The position numbers were made by a program, and so were the translations under genes. Of a DNA stretch of 64,000 nt, positions 36,157 to 45,366 are shown piece by piece. Position 1 is the stretch's first letter; the number at the start of each line of letters is the position of its first letter. The notes below the pieces were generated by a model that was given only the letters and a program-made list of their open reading frames with translations, made no database searches and had not been told where the DNA came from. The stretch is from Mesorhizobium qingshengii (GTDB lineage Bacteria > Pseudomonadota > Alphaproteobacteria > Rhizobiales > Rhizobiaceae). The stretch covers positions 124,001-188,000 of the forward strand of contig NZ_JAPFQA010000004.1 in assembly GCF_027563465.1 (NCBI RefSeq). The letters are read 5' to 3'.

Positions 36157-36594
36157 CTAAACCCCGGGATGGGGCTCGATCATGTCCTGCTCGCCGCCAA
36201 AGCCGTGCATATAGAAGGCCCATTGCAGTCCGATGACGGCACCTTTCACGGGTTGCAAAAGCGCCACCGACAAAAGGATGGTCAACGGCACCCAGATAGC
36301 GATGTGCTGCCATGTGGACAAGGTCGATGTCGCCTCCACGCCCATGAAGGCGCCGAGGACGATATGACCGACGATGACGATGACGAGATAGGCGGGCAGG
36401 TCGTCGGCGCGATGGTGATGAAGTTCCTCACCGCAGACACTGCATGTGTCGACGGTCTTGGTGAAGGCGCGAAACAGCTTGCCTTCGCCGCAACGCGGGC
36501 AGCGGCCGAGCAGGCCGCGCTTCATTGCAGTCCACAGCGGACGGGCAACCCGGCCCGAGTGATGTTCGCCGCCAAAAATCTGTTGTTCCATCAT
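36157..36594 (-). CDS. DUF983 family zinc-ribbon membrane protein
   Basis: This 145-residue protein opens with a zinc ribbon: CPRCGEGKLF (about 34-43) and CSVCGEEL (about 52-59). Two hydrophobic helices follow (AYLVIVIVGHIVLGAFM and HIAIWVPLTILLSVALLQP). The family, widespread in alphaproteobacteria, has no confirmed function. Its ATG overlaps the stop of rnr by 4 bp, so it is coupled to RNase R translation. Confidence 0.9.
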   Translation of the reverse strand: MMEQQIFGGEHHSGRVARPLWTAMKRGLLGRCPRCGEGKLFRAFTKTVDTCSVCGEELHHHRADDLPAYLVIVIVGHIVLGAFMGVEATSTLSTWQHIAIWVPLTILLSVALLQPVKGAVIGLQWAFYMHGFGGEQDMIEPHPGV

Positions 36595-38897
36595 CGTCTC
36601 CTGCCGCGCGAACCCGGTCGCGATTGCGACGCACGGGCGCGGCCTTTGGCCTTGTGAAACGACCGCTTGGAGCCGGGCAAAGGCTTCGGATCGGTCAACA
36701 TCTCGAAGCGCATCGCGCCGGCCATCGGCGCCACCTCGATCAATCGGACCTCGACGCGGTCCGCGAGCTGGTAACCCTTGCCCGAGCGTTCCCCGAACAG
36801 GGAGCGGGCCGTTTCGTCGTATATATAGTAATCGCCGTTCAAGGTTGACACCGGTATGAAACCATCCGCGCCATACTGCGGCAATTGGACAAATAGTCCC
36901 GATTTGGTGACGCCGGAGATGCGGGCGTCGAACCGGTCGTCCACGCGCTCGGCGAGATAGGCCGCAATCAGCCGGTCGACCGTGTCCCGCTCGGCCGCCA
37001 TTGCGCGGCGTTCCGTGCCGGAGATCAGCACCGCGACATCTTCGAGCCGTGCCGCTTCGTCCTGCGTCAGCCCGCCCGGACCGAGCCCGAGTGCGGCAAT
37101 AAGTCCGCGATGCACGATGAGGTCGGCGTAGCGCCGGATCGGCGATGTGAAATGTGCGTAGCGCCTGAGATTGAGGCCGAAATGGCCAATGTTCTTCGGC
37201 GAGTATTCGGCCTGGCTCTGCGAGCGCAGCACCACTTCGTTGACCAGTCCTTCATTGTCGGCACCGCGCACGCGCTCCAGGATGCCGTTGAACTGGCTTG
37301 GCCGCATCTGGGCGCCGCGCGCCAGCGACAGGCCCAGCGTCTGCAAAAATTCGCGCAGCGATTCCTGCTTGGCCAGCGAAGGCGCGTCATGGACGCGGTA
37401 GACCAGATCCTGCTTCTTCGCCTCCAGCGTCTCGGCGGCGGCGACGTTGGCCTGGATCATGAATTCTTCGATCAGTTTGTGGGCATCGAGCCGTTCCGGC
37501 ACAATGACACGATCGACGGTGCCATCCGGCTTGAGCATGATCTTGCGCTCCGGCAGGTCGAGTTCGAGCGGCTGGCGGCCGTCGCGCCCGCGCTTGAGGA
37601 TCGCATAGGCGTCCCACAGCGGCTTCAGCACCGTGTCGAGGATCGGTCCGGTCTTGCCGTCCGGCATGCCGTCGATCGCTGCCTGCGCCTGCGGATAGGC
37701 GAGCTTTGCCGCCGACTTCATCATGACGCGGTGGAAGGAGTGCCTGATCTTGTGGCCATCGGCGGAGAAGGTCATGCGCACCGCCAGCGCCGGCCGGTCC
37801 TGACCTTCGCGCAGCGAACAGAGATCGTTGGAGATGCGCTCGGGCAGCATCGGCACGACGCGATCCGGGAAATAGACCGAATTGCCGCGCTTCAGCGCTT
37901 CGCGGTCGAGTGCCGTGCCATAGCGGACATAGGCGGCGACATCGGCGATAGCGACCGTGATGAGCACGCCGCCAGGGTTCTTCTCATCGACATCCGATGT
38001 GGCGAAGACGGCATCGTCATGGTCCTTGGCGTCGGCCGGATCGATGGTGACCAGCGGCAGCTCGCGCCAGTCCTCGCGGTGGTCCATCGTTGCCGGCTTG
38101 ACCGCTTCGGATTCGGCGATGACGTCGGCCGGGAAGATATGCGGGATGTCGTGGGCGTGGATGGCGATCATCGAGACCGCCTTTTCGCTGGTCAGCGAAC
38201 CCAGCACGTTGAGCACCTTGGCTCTCGGCAGCCCATAGCGGGAGGCCCGCGCCGGCTCGACCTCGACCAGGTCGCCATTCTTGGCGCCGTTCTGGAATTC
38301 CTTGTCGACGATCAGCTCCGGCTGGCGCCGTTCCACCGGCTCGATGCGCAGGGTGCCGTCCTGAAGCACGCGAAAGATGCCGAGAACGGCATCGGTGCGC
38401 TTCTCGAAGATCTTCATCACCCGGCCGGTATAGGCGGGGCCGGTCGGCTCATCGGTCGGGAAGGTCTTGGCCAGCACGCGGTCGCCAATGCCGGGCGCCG
38501 GACCGTTGCCGCCACGCGAGACGCGGATCGAGACCACCGGCGGCTCGCCCGTGCCCACGGCCTCCGCCGGATGCGCCAGCAAAATGCCGTCGCCATCGCG
38601 GCCAAAAATGTCGAGCACCGCTACAGGGGGCAGGGCACCGACGCGGGCCAGTCGCTTGCGTTCCTTGGTCAGGACGCCTTCGTCCTGCAGGTCGCGCAAA
38701 ATGTCCTTCAACCAGATGCGGTCGTCGCCGCGCAACGCGAACGCCTTGGCGATGTCGCGTTTTCCGGCGCGGTCTGGATTTTCGGCGATGTAGCGCAGGA
38801 TTTCGTCACGCGATGGCCGATAGTCATCCTTGACCCCGGCCCTCGTGTCGGCGGTGCGCGGATCGCCGTGGCTTCTACCGGTGATCCTGCGCGCCAC
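36591..38897 (-). CDS. rnr: ribonuclease R
   Basis: This 768-residue 3'-5' exoribonuclease degrades structured RNA. It has an N-terminal helix-turn-helix/cold-shock region (about 30-200), the RNB catalytic domain with TIDPADAKDHDDAVFA (about 283-298) and a C-terminal S1 domain (about 640-720). A basic Arg/Lys-rich tail is present. It is 6 bp downstream of topA on the same strand, a common alphaproteobacterial topA-rnr arrangement, and 4 bp overlapped with DUF983. Confidence 0.95.
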   Translation of the reverse strand: MARRITGRSHGDPRTADTRAGVKDDYRPSRDEILRYIAENPDRAGKRDIAKAFALRGDDRIWLKDILRDLQDEGVLTKERKRLARVGALPPVAVLDIFGRDGDGILLAHPAEAVGTGEPPVVSIRVSRGGNGPAPGIGDRVLAKTFPTDEPTGPAYTGRVMKIFEKRTDAVLGIFRVLQDGTLRIEPVERRQPELIVDKEFQNGAKNGDLVEVEPARASRYGLPRAKVLNVLGSLTSEKAVSMIAIHAHDIPHIFPADVIAESEAVKPATMDHREDWRELPLVTIDPADAKDHDDAVFATSDVDEKNPGGVLITVAIADVAAYVRYGTALDREALKRGNSVYFPDRVVPMLPERISNDLCSLREGQDRPALAVRMTFSADGHKIRHSFHRVMMKSAAKLAYPQAQAAIDGMPDGKTGPILDTVLKPLWDAYAILKRGRDGRQPLELDLPERKIMLKPDGTVDRVIVPERLDAHKLIEEFMIQANVAAAETLEAKKQDLVYRVHDAPSLAKQESLREFLQTLGLSLARGAQMRPSQFNGILERVRGADNEGLVNEVVLRSQSQAEYSPKNIGHFGLNLRRYAHFTSPIRRYADLIVHRGLIAALGLGPGGLTQDEAARLEDVAVLISGTERRAMAAERDTVDRLIAAYLAERVDDRFDARISGVTKSGLFVQLPQYGADGFIPVSTLNGDYYIYDETARSLFGERSGKGYQLADRVEVRLIEVAPMAGAMRFEMLTDPKPLPGSKRSFHKAKGRARASQSRPGSRGRRR

Positions 38898-38903
38898 GCT
38901 GAC

Positions 38904-41546
38904 CTATCCTTTTTTCTTCGCGGCCGGCTTCTTGGCCGCCGCTTTCTTGGTTGCAGGCGCCTTCTTGGTTGCAGGCGCCTTGGCCGCCGCCGCGGCCTTG
39001 CGGAACGGCTTCTTGCCGCCACCACCCTTGGCTTCCTTCTCGGCAATCAGCGCCAGCGCGTCCTCGATGGTCACCGATTGCGGGTCCTTGCCTTTCGGCA
39101 GTGTGGCGTTGACCTTGCCGAAATTCACGTATGGTCCGTATTTGCCGTCGCGCACGACGATCTTGCCGCCACCGTCGGGATGGTCGCCAAGCTCCTTGAG
39201 AGCCGCCGGTGTGCCGCCATTGCGGCCGCCCTTGCCCTTCAACTGCTTCTCGGCGATCACCGACACGGCGCGATTGAGGCCGATCGAGAACACATCCTCG
39301 ATGCTGTCGAGATTGGCATAGGTGCCGTCATGCAGCACGAACGGACCATAGCGGCCGAGCCCGGCCGAGATCATCTTGGCCGTTTCTGGATGCTGGCCGA
39401 CATCGCGCGGCAGCGACAGCAGGGCAAGCGCCTTTTCATGATCGATCGAATCGGGTGTCCAGCCCTTGGGCAGGCTCGAGCGCTTGGCTTCCTTGCCGTC
39501 GCCGCGCTGCAGATAGGGGCCGAAGCGGCCACTGCGCAGCGTGATTTCCTCTGATGTGTACGGATCCTTGCCAATCACCTTGGTGCCGTCCTCGCCGCCG
39601 CCGTTCTCGCCGTTGGGATTGGCGGCGTCGCCGAGCTGACGGGTGAAGGAGCATTCGGGATAGTTCGAGCAGCCGACAAAGGCGCCAAACTTGCCGAGCT
39701 TCAGCGACAGATTGCCGGTGCCGCATTTCGGGCAGATGCGGGGGTTCGAGCCGTCTTCCCGCGCGGGGAACACCAGCGGCGCCAGTTCCTCGTTCAGCGC
39801 GTCGAGAACGTCGGTGACGCGCAGTTCCTTGATGTCGCCGACGGCGCCGGAAAAATCCTTCCAGAAGTCGCGCAGCACGTCCTTCCAGGCGAGCTTGCCG
39901 TCCGAGATCTCGTCGAGCTTTTCCTCGAGGGACGCGGTGAAGTCGTATTCGACATAGCGCTTGAAGAAGCTTTCGAGAAAGGCCGACAGCAACCGGCCCT
40001 TGGCCTGCGGCACCAGCCGACGCTTGTCGATGGTGACGTAGTCGCGGTCCTCGAGCGTCTTCAGGATCGCCGTATAAGTGGAAGGTCGGCCAATGCCGAG
40101 CTCTTCCAGCTTCTTGATCAGCGAGGCTTCCGAATAACGCGGCGGCGGCTCGGTGGTGTGCTGGGTGGCGTTGATCGCCTGCCGCGCAAGCTGCTCGCCG
40201 GCGCGGATCTCCGGCAGCCGACGGTTCTCCTCGTCCTCCGAATCGTCGTCCTTCTGGTCGGTGTAGGCGGCGATGAAGCCGTCGAAGCGAACGACGGAGC
40301 CGATGGCGCGAAGTTCCGCCGTGCGGGTTCCATTGACCGCCTCGATCTCGGCGGTGGTGCGCTCGATCTCGGCCGGCTGCATCTGGCTGGCGATGGCGCG
40401 CTTCCAGATCAACTCATAGAGCCGCATCTGGTCGGAATCGAGATATTGCCTGACCGATGCCGGGGTGCGCATGAAATCCGTCGGGCGGATCGCTTCGTGC
40501 GCTTCCTGCGCATTCTTGGCCTTGGCGGTATATTGGCGCGGCTTTTCCGGCAGATATTTCGGGCCGAACTCCTTGGCGATGGCGTCGCGGGCGGCCGAGA
40601 TCGCCTCGGGGGCCATCTGCACGCCGTCGGTTCGCATATAGGTGATCAGGCCGGTGGTTTCGCCGCCGATCTCCATGCCTTCATAAAGGCGCTGCGCCAC
40701 CTGCATGGTGCGGCTGGCCGAAAAACCGAGACCTGATGAGGCGGCCTGCTGCAGTGTCGAGGTGGTGAAGGGCGGACCGGGATTGCGCTTGGTGGGCTTG
40801 GCTTCCACCGACACCGCCTTGAAGGTCGCGCCTTCGAGCATCGACTTGATGTCGTCGGCCTGCGCCTTGTTGGAAATGTCGAGCTTCTGCAGCTTCTTGC
40901 GATCGAAGGCGGTCAGCCGCGCTTCGAAATTCTCGTTGCGCGGCGTGCCGAGGAGGGCGGCGATCTGCCAGTATTCCTCGCGGATAAAGCGCTCGATTTC
41001 GGATTCGCGATCGCAGACCAGACGCAATGCAACCGACTGGACACGGCCGGCCGAGCGGGCGCCCGGCAACTTGCGCCACAGCACAGGCGAGAGCGTAAAG
41101 CCGACGAGATAATCAAGCGCCCGGCGAGCGAGATAGGCATCGACCAGCGGCGCATCGATCTGGCGCGGATTGGCCATCGCTTCCAGCACCGACGACTTGG
41201 TGATGGCGTTGAAAACGACGCGGCTGACCGGTTTGTCCTTGAGCGCGCGCTTCTGCTTCAGCACTTCCAGCACGTGCCAGGAAATCGCCTCGCCTTCGCG
41301 ATCCGGGTCGGTGGCGAGGATCAGGCCGTCGGCATCCTTGACCGCCTTGGCGATGTCGGCAAGCCGCTTGCCCGAGGCGGTGTCGACCGTCCAGGACATG
41401 GCAAAATCCTCGTCCGGACGCACCGAGCCATCCTTGGCCGGCAAATCGCGGACATGGCCGAACGAGGCTAGAACCTTGTAGTTCTTGCCGAGGTATTTGT
41501 TGATTGTCTTTGCCTTGGCCGGCGATTCGACGACGACGACGTCCAT
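38904..41546 (-). CDS. topA: DNA topoisomerase I
   Basis: This 880-residue type IA topoisomerase relaxes negative supercoils. The Toprim domain starts MDVVVVESPAKAKTINKYLG and has TDPDREGEAISWH. The active-site Tyr is in GLITYMRTDG (about 310). The zinc ribbon has CPKCGTGNL and GCSNYPECSF (about 605-635). Several C-terminal GRFGPYLQ/GRYGPFV-type repeats follow, and the end is a Lys/Ala-rich tail with repeated PATKKA. rnr follows directly. A dprA gene, often upstream in this order, is absent. Confidence 0.96.
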   Translation of the reverse strand: MDVVVVESPAKAKTINKYLGKNYKVLASFGHVRDLPAKDGSVRPDEDFAMSWTVDTASGKRLADIAKAVKDADGLILATDPDREGEAISWHVLEVLKQKRALKDKPVSRVVFNAITKSSVLEAMANPRQIDAPLVDAYLARRALDYLVGFTLSPVLWRKLPGARSAGRVQSVALRLVCDRESEIERFIREEYWQIAALLGTPRNENFEARLTAFDRKKLQKLDISNKAQADDIKSMLEGATFKAVSVEAKPTKRNPGPPFTTSTLQQAASSGLGFSASRTMQVAQRLYEGMEIGGETTGLITYMRTDGVQMAPEAISAARDAIAKEFGPKYLPEKPRQYTAKAKNAQEAHEAIRPTDFMRTPASVRQYLDSDQMRLYELIWKRAIASQMQPAEIERTTAEIEAVNGTRTAELRAIGSVVRFDGFIAAYTDQKDDDSEDEENRRLPEIRAGEQLARQAINATQHTTEPPPRYSEASLIKKLEELGIGRPSTYTAILKTLEDRDYVTIDKRRLVPQAKGRLLSAFLESFFKRYVEYDFTASLEEKLDEISDGKLAWKDVLRDFWKDFSGAVGDIKELRVTDVLDALNEELAPLVFPAREDGSNPRICPKCGTGNLSLKLGKFGAFVGCSNYPECSFTRQLGDAANPNGENGGGEDGTKVIGKDPYTSEEITLRSGRFGPYLQRGDGKEAKRSSLPKGWTPDSIDHEKALALLSLPRDVGQHPETAKMISAGLGRYGPFVLHDGTYANLDSIEDVFSIGLNRAVSVIAEKQLKGKGGRNGGTPAALKELGDHPDGGGKIVVRDGKYGPYVNFGKVNATLPKGKDPQSVTIEDALALIAEKEAKGGGGKKPFRKAAAAAKAPATKKAPATKKAAAKKPAAKKKG

Positions 41547-41914
41547 GAGGTCTCATATCAGCTGTGATGCGGCAGAAGAATTCCGCTGCTCGCGACGAAA
41601 TCTCGTTCTATTTGTCGCTCACATGGCTGCGCTTTTGCATCCGGTCAAGGGGAAGCGTCCCAAATTGCGGGGATGCCCGTAGCAATACACTCTTAGAGTG
41701 TATGATGGAAATCACAGAATTCTTGCTGATGGAGATGGTGGTCCCCAGTCGCCGGAACGACCCGTTTCATTTTACGGCGAGTCGCGGAAAACCCGCCGGA
41801 ATGCCGCGCCGGGACCGGGCGACATGGTCGACAAACAAGAGCTGGCCGCCGGCTGCATGGGATGCCTGGCGACCAGCATGTCCCGCCGGCGGGCGGGAAT
41901 TGGCATTGAGGGCC
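41547..41914. other. intergenic region upstream of topA
   Basis: These 368 bp carry no convincing gene. They hold the palindrome at 41685-41703. On the minus strand a TTGACC stands at about 41649-41644, a possible topA -35 with no clear -10. Confidence 0.45.
41685..41703. promoter_or_regulatory. 8+8 palindrome, possible operator
   Basis: ATACACTC (41685-41692) and GAGTGTAT (41696-41703) flank TTA exactly. The A/T-rich ends and 3-bp centre look like a dimeric repressor site. No adjacent regulator gene explains it. Confidence 0.4.
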
Positions 41915-42292
41915 CTAGTTGGCCTTGACGACGTGCCAGACGTCGGCGACGCCGTCGCCGCTCATGTCGCCGGCCTTCTTGTCTTTGACGAAGGTGTAGA
42001 CCGGCTTGCCGTCATAGGCCCACATCTTGCTGCCGTCGGTGCGGTCGACAACGCTCCATTCGTCATCTCCCTTGGCGCCAGCCTCGGCCTTCAGCGGCGG
42101 CCAGTTGGTGGCGCATTTGTCGTAGCAGTTGGACTTGCCCTTCCCGTCCTTGTCATAGGTATAGAGGGTCATGCCGTTGGCGTCGGTGTAGATCTTGGTG
42201 CCACCGACCTCGGCTTCCTTCCACGCGTCGGCGGCGAAGGATGCGGCGGTGCTGAGCAAAAGCGCGGCTAACCCGACTGTTATGATTTTCAT
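41915..42292 (-). CDS. exported protein of the PF03640 secreted-repeat family
   Basis: This 125-residue protein has a Sec signal peptide with cleavage after SFA (about 20). The mature part carries two repeat units of the secreted repeat of unknown function: TKIYTDANGMTLYTYDKDG with CYDKCATNWPPL, and later SKMWAYDGKPVYTFVKDK with DGVADVWHVV. The Cys pair may form a disulfide. The family is common in soil bacteria and has no fixed role. It is divergent from ccdA by 178 bp. Confidence 0.88.
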   Translation of the reverse strand: MKIITVGLAALLLSTAASFAADAWKEAEVGGTKIYTDANGMTLYTYDKDGKGKSNCYDKCATNWPPLKAEAGAKGDDEWSVVDRTDGSKMWAYDGKPVYTFVKDKKAGDMSGDGVADVWHVVKAN

Positions 42293-42470
42293 GGGGATCT
42301 CCCTGGATGTTCCAAAGAGGCGCGGGAAATCGCGGCCTCACTGTCTCAACGCCAGCCGCAGGTCCTTTCTTCCCTGGCCTCAGCATGCAGCGACGACTTG
42401 CCACAAAATGGTGATTGGTGGAGAAGCGGCGTCGAGCCTATATCGGCGGCGGGACAGTCGGAGTTTTGGA

Positions 42471-43217
42471 ATGGCATTGGACATCGGCTATGTCAGCGCG
42501 GTCGGGGCGGGGGCCATCTCGTTCCTGTCACCGTGCGTGCTGCCGCTGGTGCCTCCCTATCTCTGCTATATGGCGGGCGTCTCGGTCGACGATTTTCGCG
42601 GCGATGCGGGCGTGACGGCTCGGGAAGGCACGCGCGGCGCGCTGCTCTATTCATCGGTCGCCTTCGTGCTCGGCTTCTCGACCGTGTTCGTGGCGCTCGG
42701 CGCCGGCGCCTCGACCATCGGCCATTGGCTACGCGTCTGGCAGGAGCCGCTGGCGATGGCGGCCGGTGTGCTCATCATCCTGATGGGCCTGAATTTCCTT
42801 GGCATCCTGCGCATTCCGCTGCTGTCGCGCGAGGCGCGCTTCCAGTCGCAGGGAAAGCCGGCAAATGCCCTTGCTGCCTATGTCATGGGACTGGCCTTCG
42901 CCTTCGGCTGGACGCCGTGCATCGGCCCGGTGCTGGGGCCGATCCTGACGCTGGCCGGCGGGCGTGAAACCGTGGGTGAGGGCGCGCTGCTGCTCGCCGC
43001 CTATTCGCTTGGCCTCGGCATCCCGTTCCTGGTCGCGGCACTGTTTTCCGGCGCCTTCATGCGCTTCCTCGGCAAATTCCGCGTCCATCTCGGCCGCGTC
43101 GAAAAGGCCATCGGCGCGCTGCTGGTTGTCGCCGGCGTGTTCTTCCTCACCGGCGGCGTGCAGACGGTGTCCTACTGGCTGTTGGAGAATTTCCCGGTGC
43201 TGGGGCGGCTGGGGTAG
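42471..43217 (+). CDS. ccdA: cytochrome c biogenesis protein CcdA
   Basis: This 248-residue inner membrane protein has six helices and carries reducing power to the periplasm for cytochrome c maturation. The redox Cys pair is in SFLSPCVLPLVPPYL (about 24) and GWTPCIGPVLGP (about 145). The ATG at 42471 has GGAG 8 nt upstream and gives the standard length. The long frame upstream is open but includes part of the neighbouring gene's complement, so it is not used. Confidence 0.93.
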   Translation: MALDIGYVSAVGAGAISFLSPCVLPLVPPYLCYMAGVSVDDFRGDAGVTAREGTRGALLYSSVAFVLGFSTVFVALGAGASTIGHWLRVWQEPLAMAAGVLIILMGLNFLGILRIPLLSREARFQSQGKPANALAAYVMGLAFAFGWTPCIGPVLGPILTLAGGRETVGEGALLLAAYSLGLGIPFLVAALFSGAFMRFLGKFRVHLGRVEKAIGALLVVAGVFFLTGGVQTVSYWLLENFPVLGRLG

Positions 43218-43328
43218 GGCCTTGGCTGGCTACAAACCGCATGCTTGCCCCCAGTCTTGAACGACGGACCCGCTGAGCAAGAGTCAGCTGCTATTCCGTT
43301 TCCGCGATCTCACCGGAATTTAACCGCA

Positions 43329-43357
43329 TTGGTGCAGCATGGCGCCACTGCTATCCT
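43329..43357 (+). promoter_or_regulatory. possible glmU promoter
   Basis: TTGGTG (43329-43334) and TATCCT (43352-43357) are 17 bp apart, about 40 bp before the ATG. Both boxes deviate from consensus. Confidence 0.35.
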
Positions 43358-43395
43358 GTCTTGATTCCCAACCCTTTTCATATGGTTGTCCTTCC

Positions 43396-44769
43396 ATGAG
43401 CCAGAGAACCTGCCTGTCCGTCATCCTTGCCGCCGGCGAAGGCACGCGCATGAAAAGCGCGTTGCCGAAGGTCCTGCACCAGATCGCCGGTCTGCCGATG
43501 GTCGCCCATGTCGTGAAGGCCGCCGAAACCGCCGGTGCCGGCGACCAGGTGCTGGTGATCGGCCACGGGGCGGAAGAAATGCGCAAGGCCGCGGCAAAAT
43601 TCGCGCCTGACGCCGAGACCTATGTGCAGGAAAAGCGCCTCGGCACCGCGCACGCCGTGCTTGCCGCTCGCGAAGCGATATCAAGGGGTTACGACGATGT
43701 CCTGGTGATGTTCGGCGACACGCCGCTGATCGACCCGGGCGCGCTCACCGTGGCGCGGCTGAAACTGGCCGAAGGCGCGGCCGTGGCGGTCATCGGCTTT
43801 CGCACGCCCAATCCAACCGGCTATGGCCGGCTGATCGAAAAGGGCGGCAAGCTGGTCGCCATCCGCGAGGAGAAGGACTGCAGCGACGAAGAGAAGAAGA
43901 TCACCTTCTGCAATGGCGGGCTGATGGCGGTGGCCGGTGGCCGGGCGCTGGAGCTGCTCGACGCGGTCGGCAACAAGAATGCCAAGGGGGAATATTACCT
44001 CACCGACATCGTCGGGATTGCCAGCGGGCACGGCCTTGATGTCGTCGCCACCGAAGCCAGTTTCGAGAATGCGCTCGGCATCAACAACCGCGCCGAGTTG
44101 GCGCAAGCCCAAGGCATCTGGCAGCAGCGCCGGCGGCACGAGGCAATGCTGTCGGGCGTGACGCTGATAGCGCCCGAGACCGTGTTCTTCTCGCACGACA
44201 CCGAGATCGGCGCCGACACGATCGTCGAGCCCAATGTCTGGTTCGGCCCGGGCGTGAAAATCGCCACGGGCGCCAAGATCCACGCCTTCAGCCATATCGA
44301 AGGCGCCACCATTGCCTCGAACTGCGACGTCGGACCGTTCGCGCGGCTGAGGCCGGGCGCCGATCTCAGGCAAAAGGCAAAGGTCGGCAATTTCTGCGAG
44401 GTCAAGCAGGCGACCATCGAGGAGGGCGCCAAGGTCAACCACCTGACCTATATCGGCGATGCCCGCGTCGGCGCTGGCGCCAATATCGGCGCCGGCACCA
44501 TCACCTGCAACTATGATGGCTATTCGAAGTTCTTCACCGACATCGGCGAAGGGGCTTTCATAGGCTCGAATTCCGCGCTGGTGGCGCCGATAACGATCGG
44601 CAAGGGCGGCTACATCGCCTCGGGCAGCGTCATCACCGAAGACGTGCCCGATGATGCCCTGGCCTTCGGCCGCGCCCGCCAGAAGACGATCCCAGGCAAA
44701 GGCAAGGAATTGCGCGAACGGTTTGCCGCGGCGGCGGCCGCGAAGAAGAAAGCTGGCGCCGACCACTAG
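43396..44769 (+). CDS. glmU: bifunctional UDP-N-acetylglucosamine diphosphorylase / glucosamine-1-phosphate N-acetyltransferase
   Basis: This 457-residue enzyme makes UDP-GlcNAc in two steps. The N-terminal uridyltransferase has [18 protein letters not shown] (about 10-27) and GDTPLIDP (about 106). The C-terminal left-handed beta-helix (about 250-430) shows hexapeptide repeats and the acetyltransferase segments [17 protein letters not shown] and [11 protein letters not shown]. The ATG at 43396 gives the family length. glmS follows 0.6 kb later with an opposed small gene between. Confidence 0.96.
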   Translation: MSQRTCLSVILAAGEGTRMKSALPKVLHQIAGLPMVAHVVKAAETAGAGDQVLVIGHGAEEMRKAAAKFAPDAETYVQEKRLGTAHAVLAAREAISRGYDDVLVMFGDTPLIDPGALTVARLKLAEGAAVAVIGFRTPNPTGYGRLIEKGGKLVAIREEKDCSDEEKKITFCNGGLMAVAGGRALELLDAVGNKNAKGEYYLTDIVGIASGHGLDVVATEASFENALGINNRAELAQAQGIWQQRRRHEAMLSGVTLIAPETVFFSHDTEIGADTIVEPNVWFGPGVKIATGAKIHAFSHIEGATIASNCDVGPFARLRPGADLRQKAKVGNFCEVKQATIEEGAKVNHLTYIGDARVGAGANIGAGTITCNYDGYSKFFTDIGEGAFIGSNSALVAPITIGKGGYIASGSVITEDVPDDALAFGRARQKTIPGKGKELRERFAAAAAAKKKAGADH

Positions 44770-44772
44770 CGA

Positions 44773-45141
44773 TTAGCCGGTTATGCCGTTGCCGAAAGCG
44801 GCGGTCACTTCGATCTTGCCGACGATGGCCTTGTTCAAATCATCGAGGTCTTCGGCAGGGATCCAGTATTCCAGATGCGCCTTGCTGCCGGCGTGCTCGA
44901 CCCGGTAGCTGTCGAGAAAGCTCTTCAGCACGTCAAACCGCGTCACGAATCCTGCCCCGCTGGCGGGCACATTCCAGTCGCGCGCGATCTGCACGGCATA
45001 GGCTTCCGACAGGACCGGATAGAAAATCGGCTGCTCGGGCAGGCGGGGCGGAAATGCCCGCATTTCCGAAATTTCGATGAGCTTGAGCTCTTCAGGCCCT
45101 ACTGGCCGCCAGAGTGTCACGACAGGTATGGCTTCGTTCAT
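44773..45141 (-). CDS. conserved hypothetical protein
   Basis: This 122-residue cytosolic protein has VTLWRPVGPEELKLIEIS at the N-terminus and FPPRLPEQPIFYPVLSEAYA in the middle. The end is an acidic helix (WIPAEDLDDLNKAIVGKI). Similar short proteins occur in many bacteria, sometimes labelled ADP-ribosylation/crystallin J1, but no catalytic motif of that family is visible. It lies on the opposite strand between glmU and glmS, and its end is 4 bp from the end of glmU. Confidence 0.75.
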   Translation of the reverse strand: MNEAIPVVTLWRPVGPEELKLIEISEMRAFPPRLPEQPIFYPVLSEAYAVQIARDWNVPASGAGFVTRFDVLKSFLDSYRVEHAGSKAHLEYWIPAEDLDDLNKAIVGKIEVTAAFGNGITG

Positions 45142-45366
45142 ATTGTCAATCCTAGCTTTTTGCTCGCGCGTCGCAACTCTCCGCCCTAAGTGGCGGCGGC
45201 CATAAAGCGAATGATTTCAGTAACCGGATTGCAAGGGCAGTCTGTCATGATAGAGCCTGTGTGAGACGATCCCGGCTGATACGGGACGAAATGCAATGTG
45301 ACTTTCGCGGCAGGCCGGCGATCCCTAAATAGCGCTGGGTTTCTGCAAGGAATCGGGGCTGTCTGC

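Noticed and set aside
41564..42271. Plus-strand frame of about 235 codons between topA and ccdA
   Set aside because: It runs antisense through a clear exported PF03640 protein, crosses the palindrome, and has no start signal or family sequence.
45142..45366. glmS ribozyme or riboswitch in the glmS leader
   Set aside because: No conserved glmS ribozyme core was seen, and that ribozyme is typical of Gram-positive bacteria.
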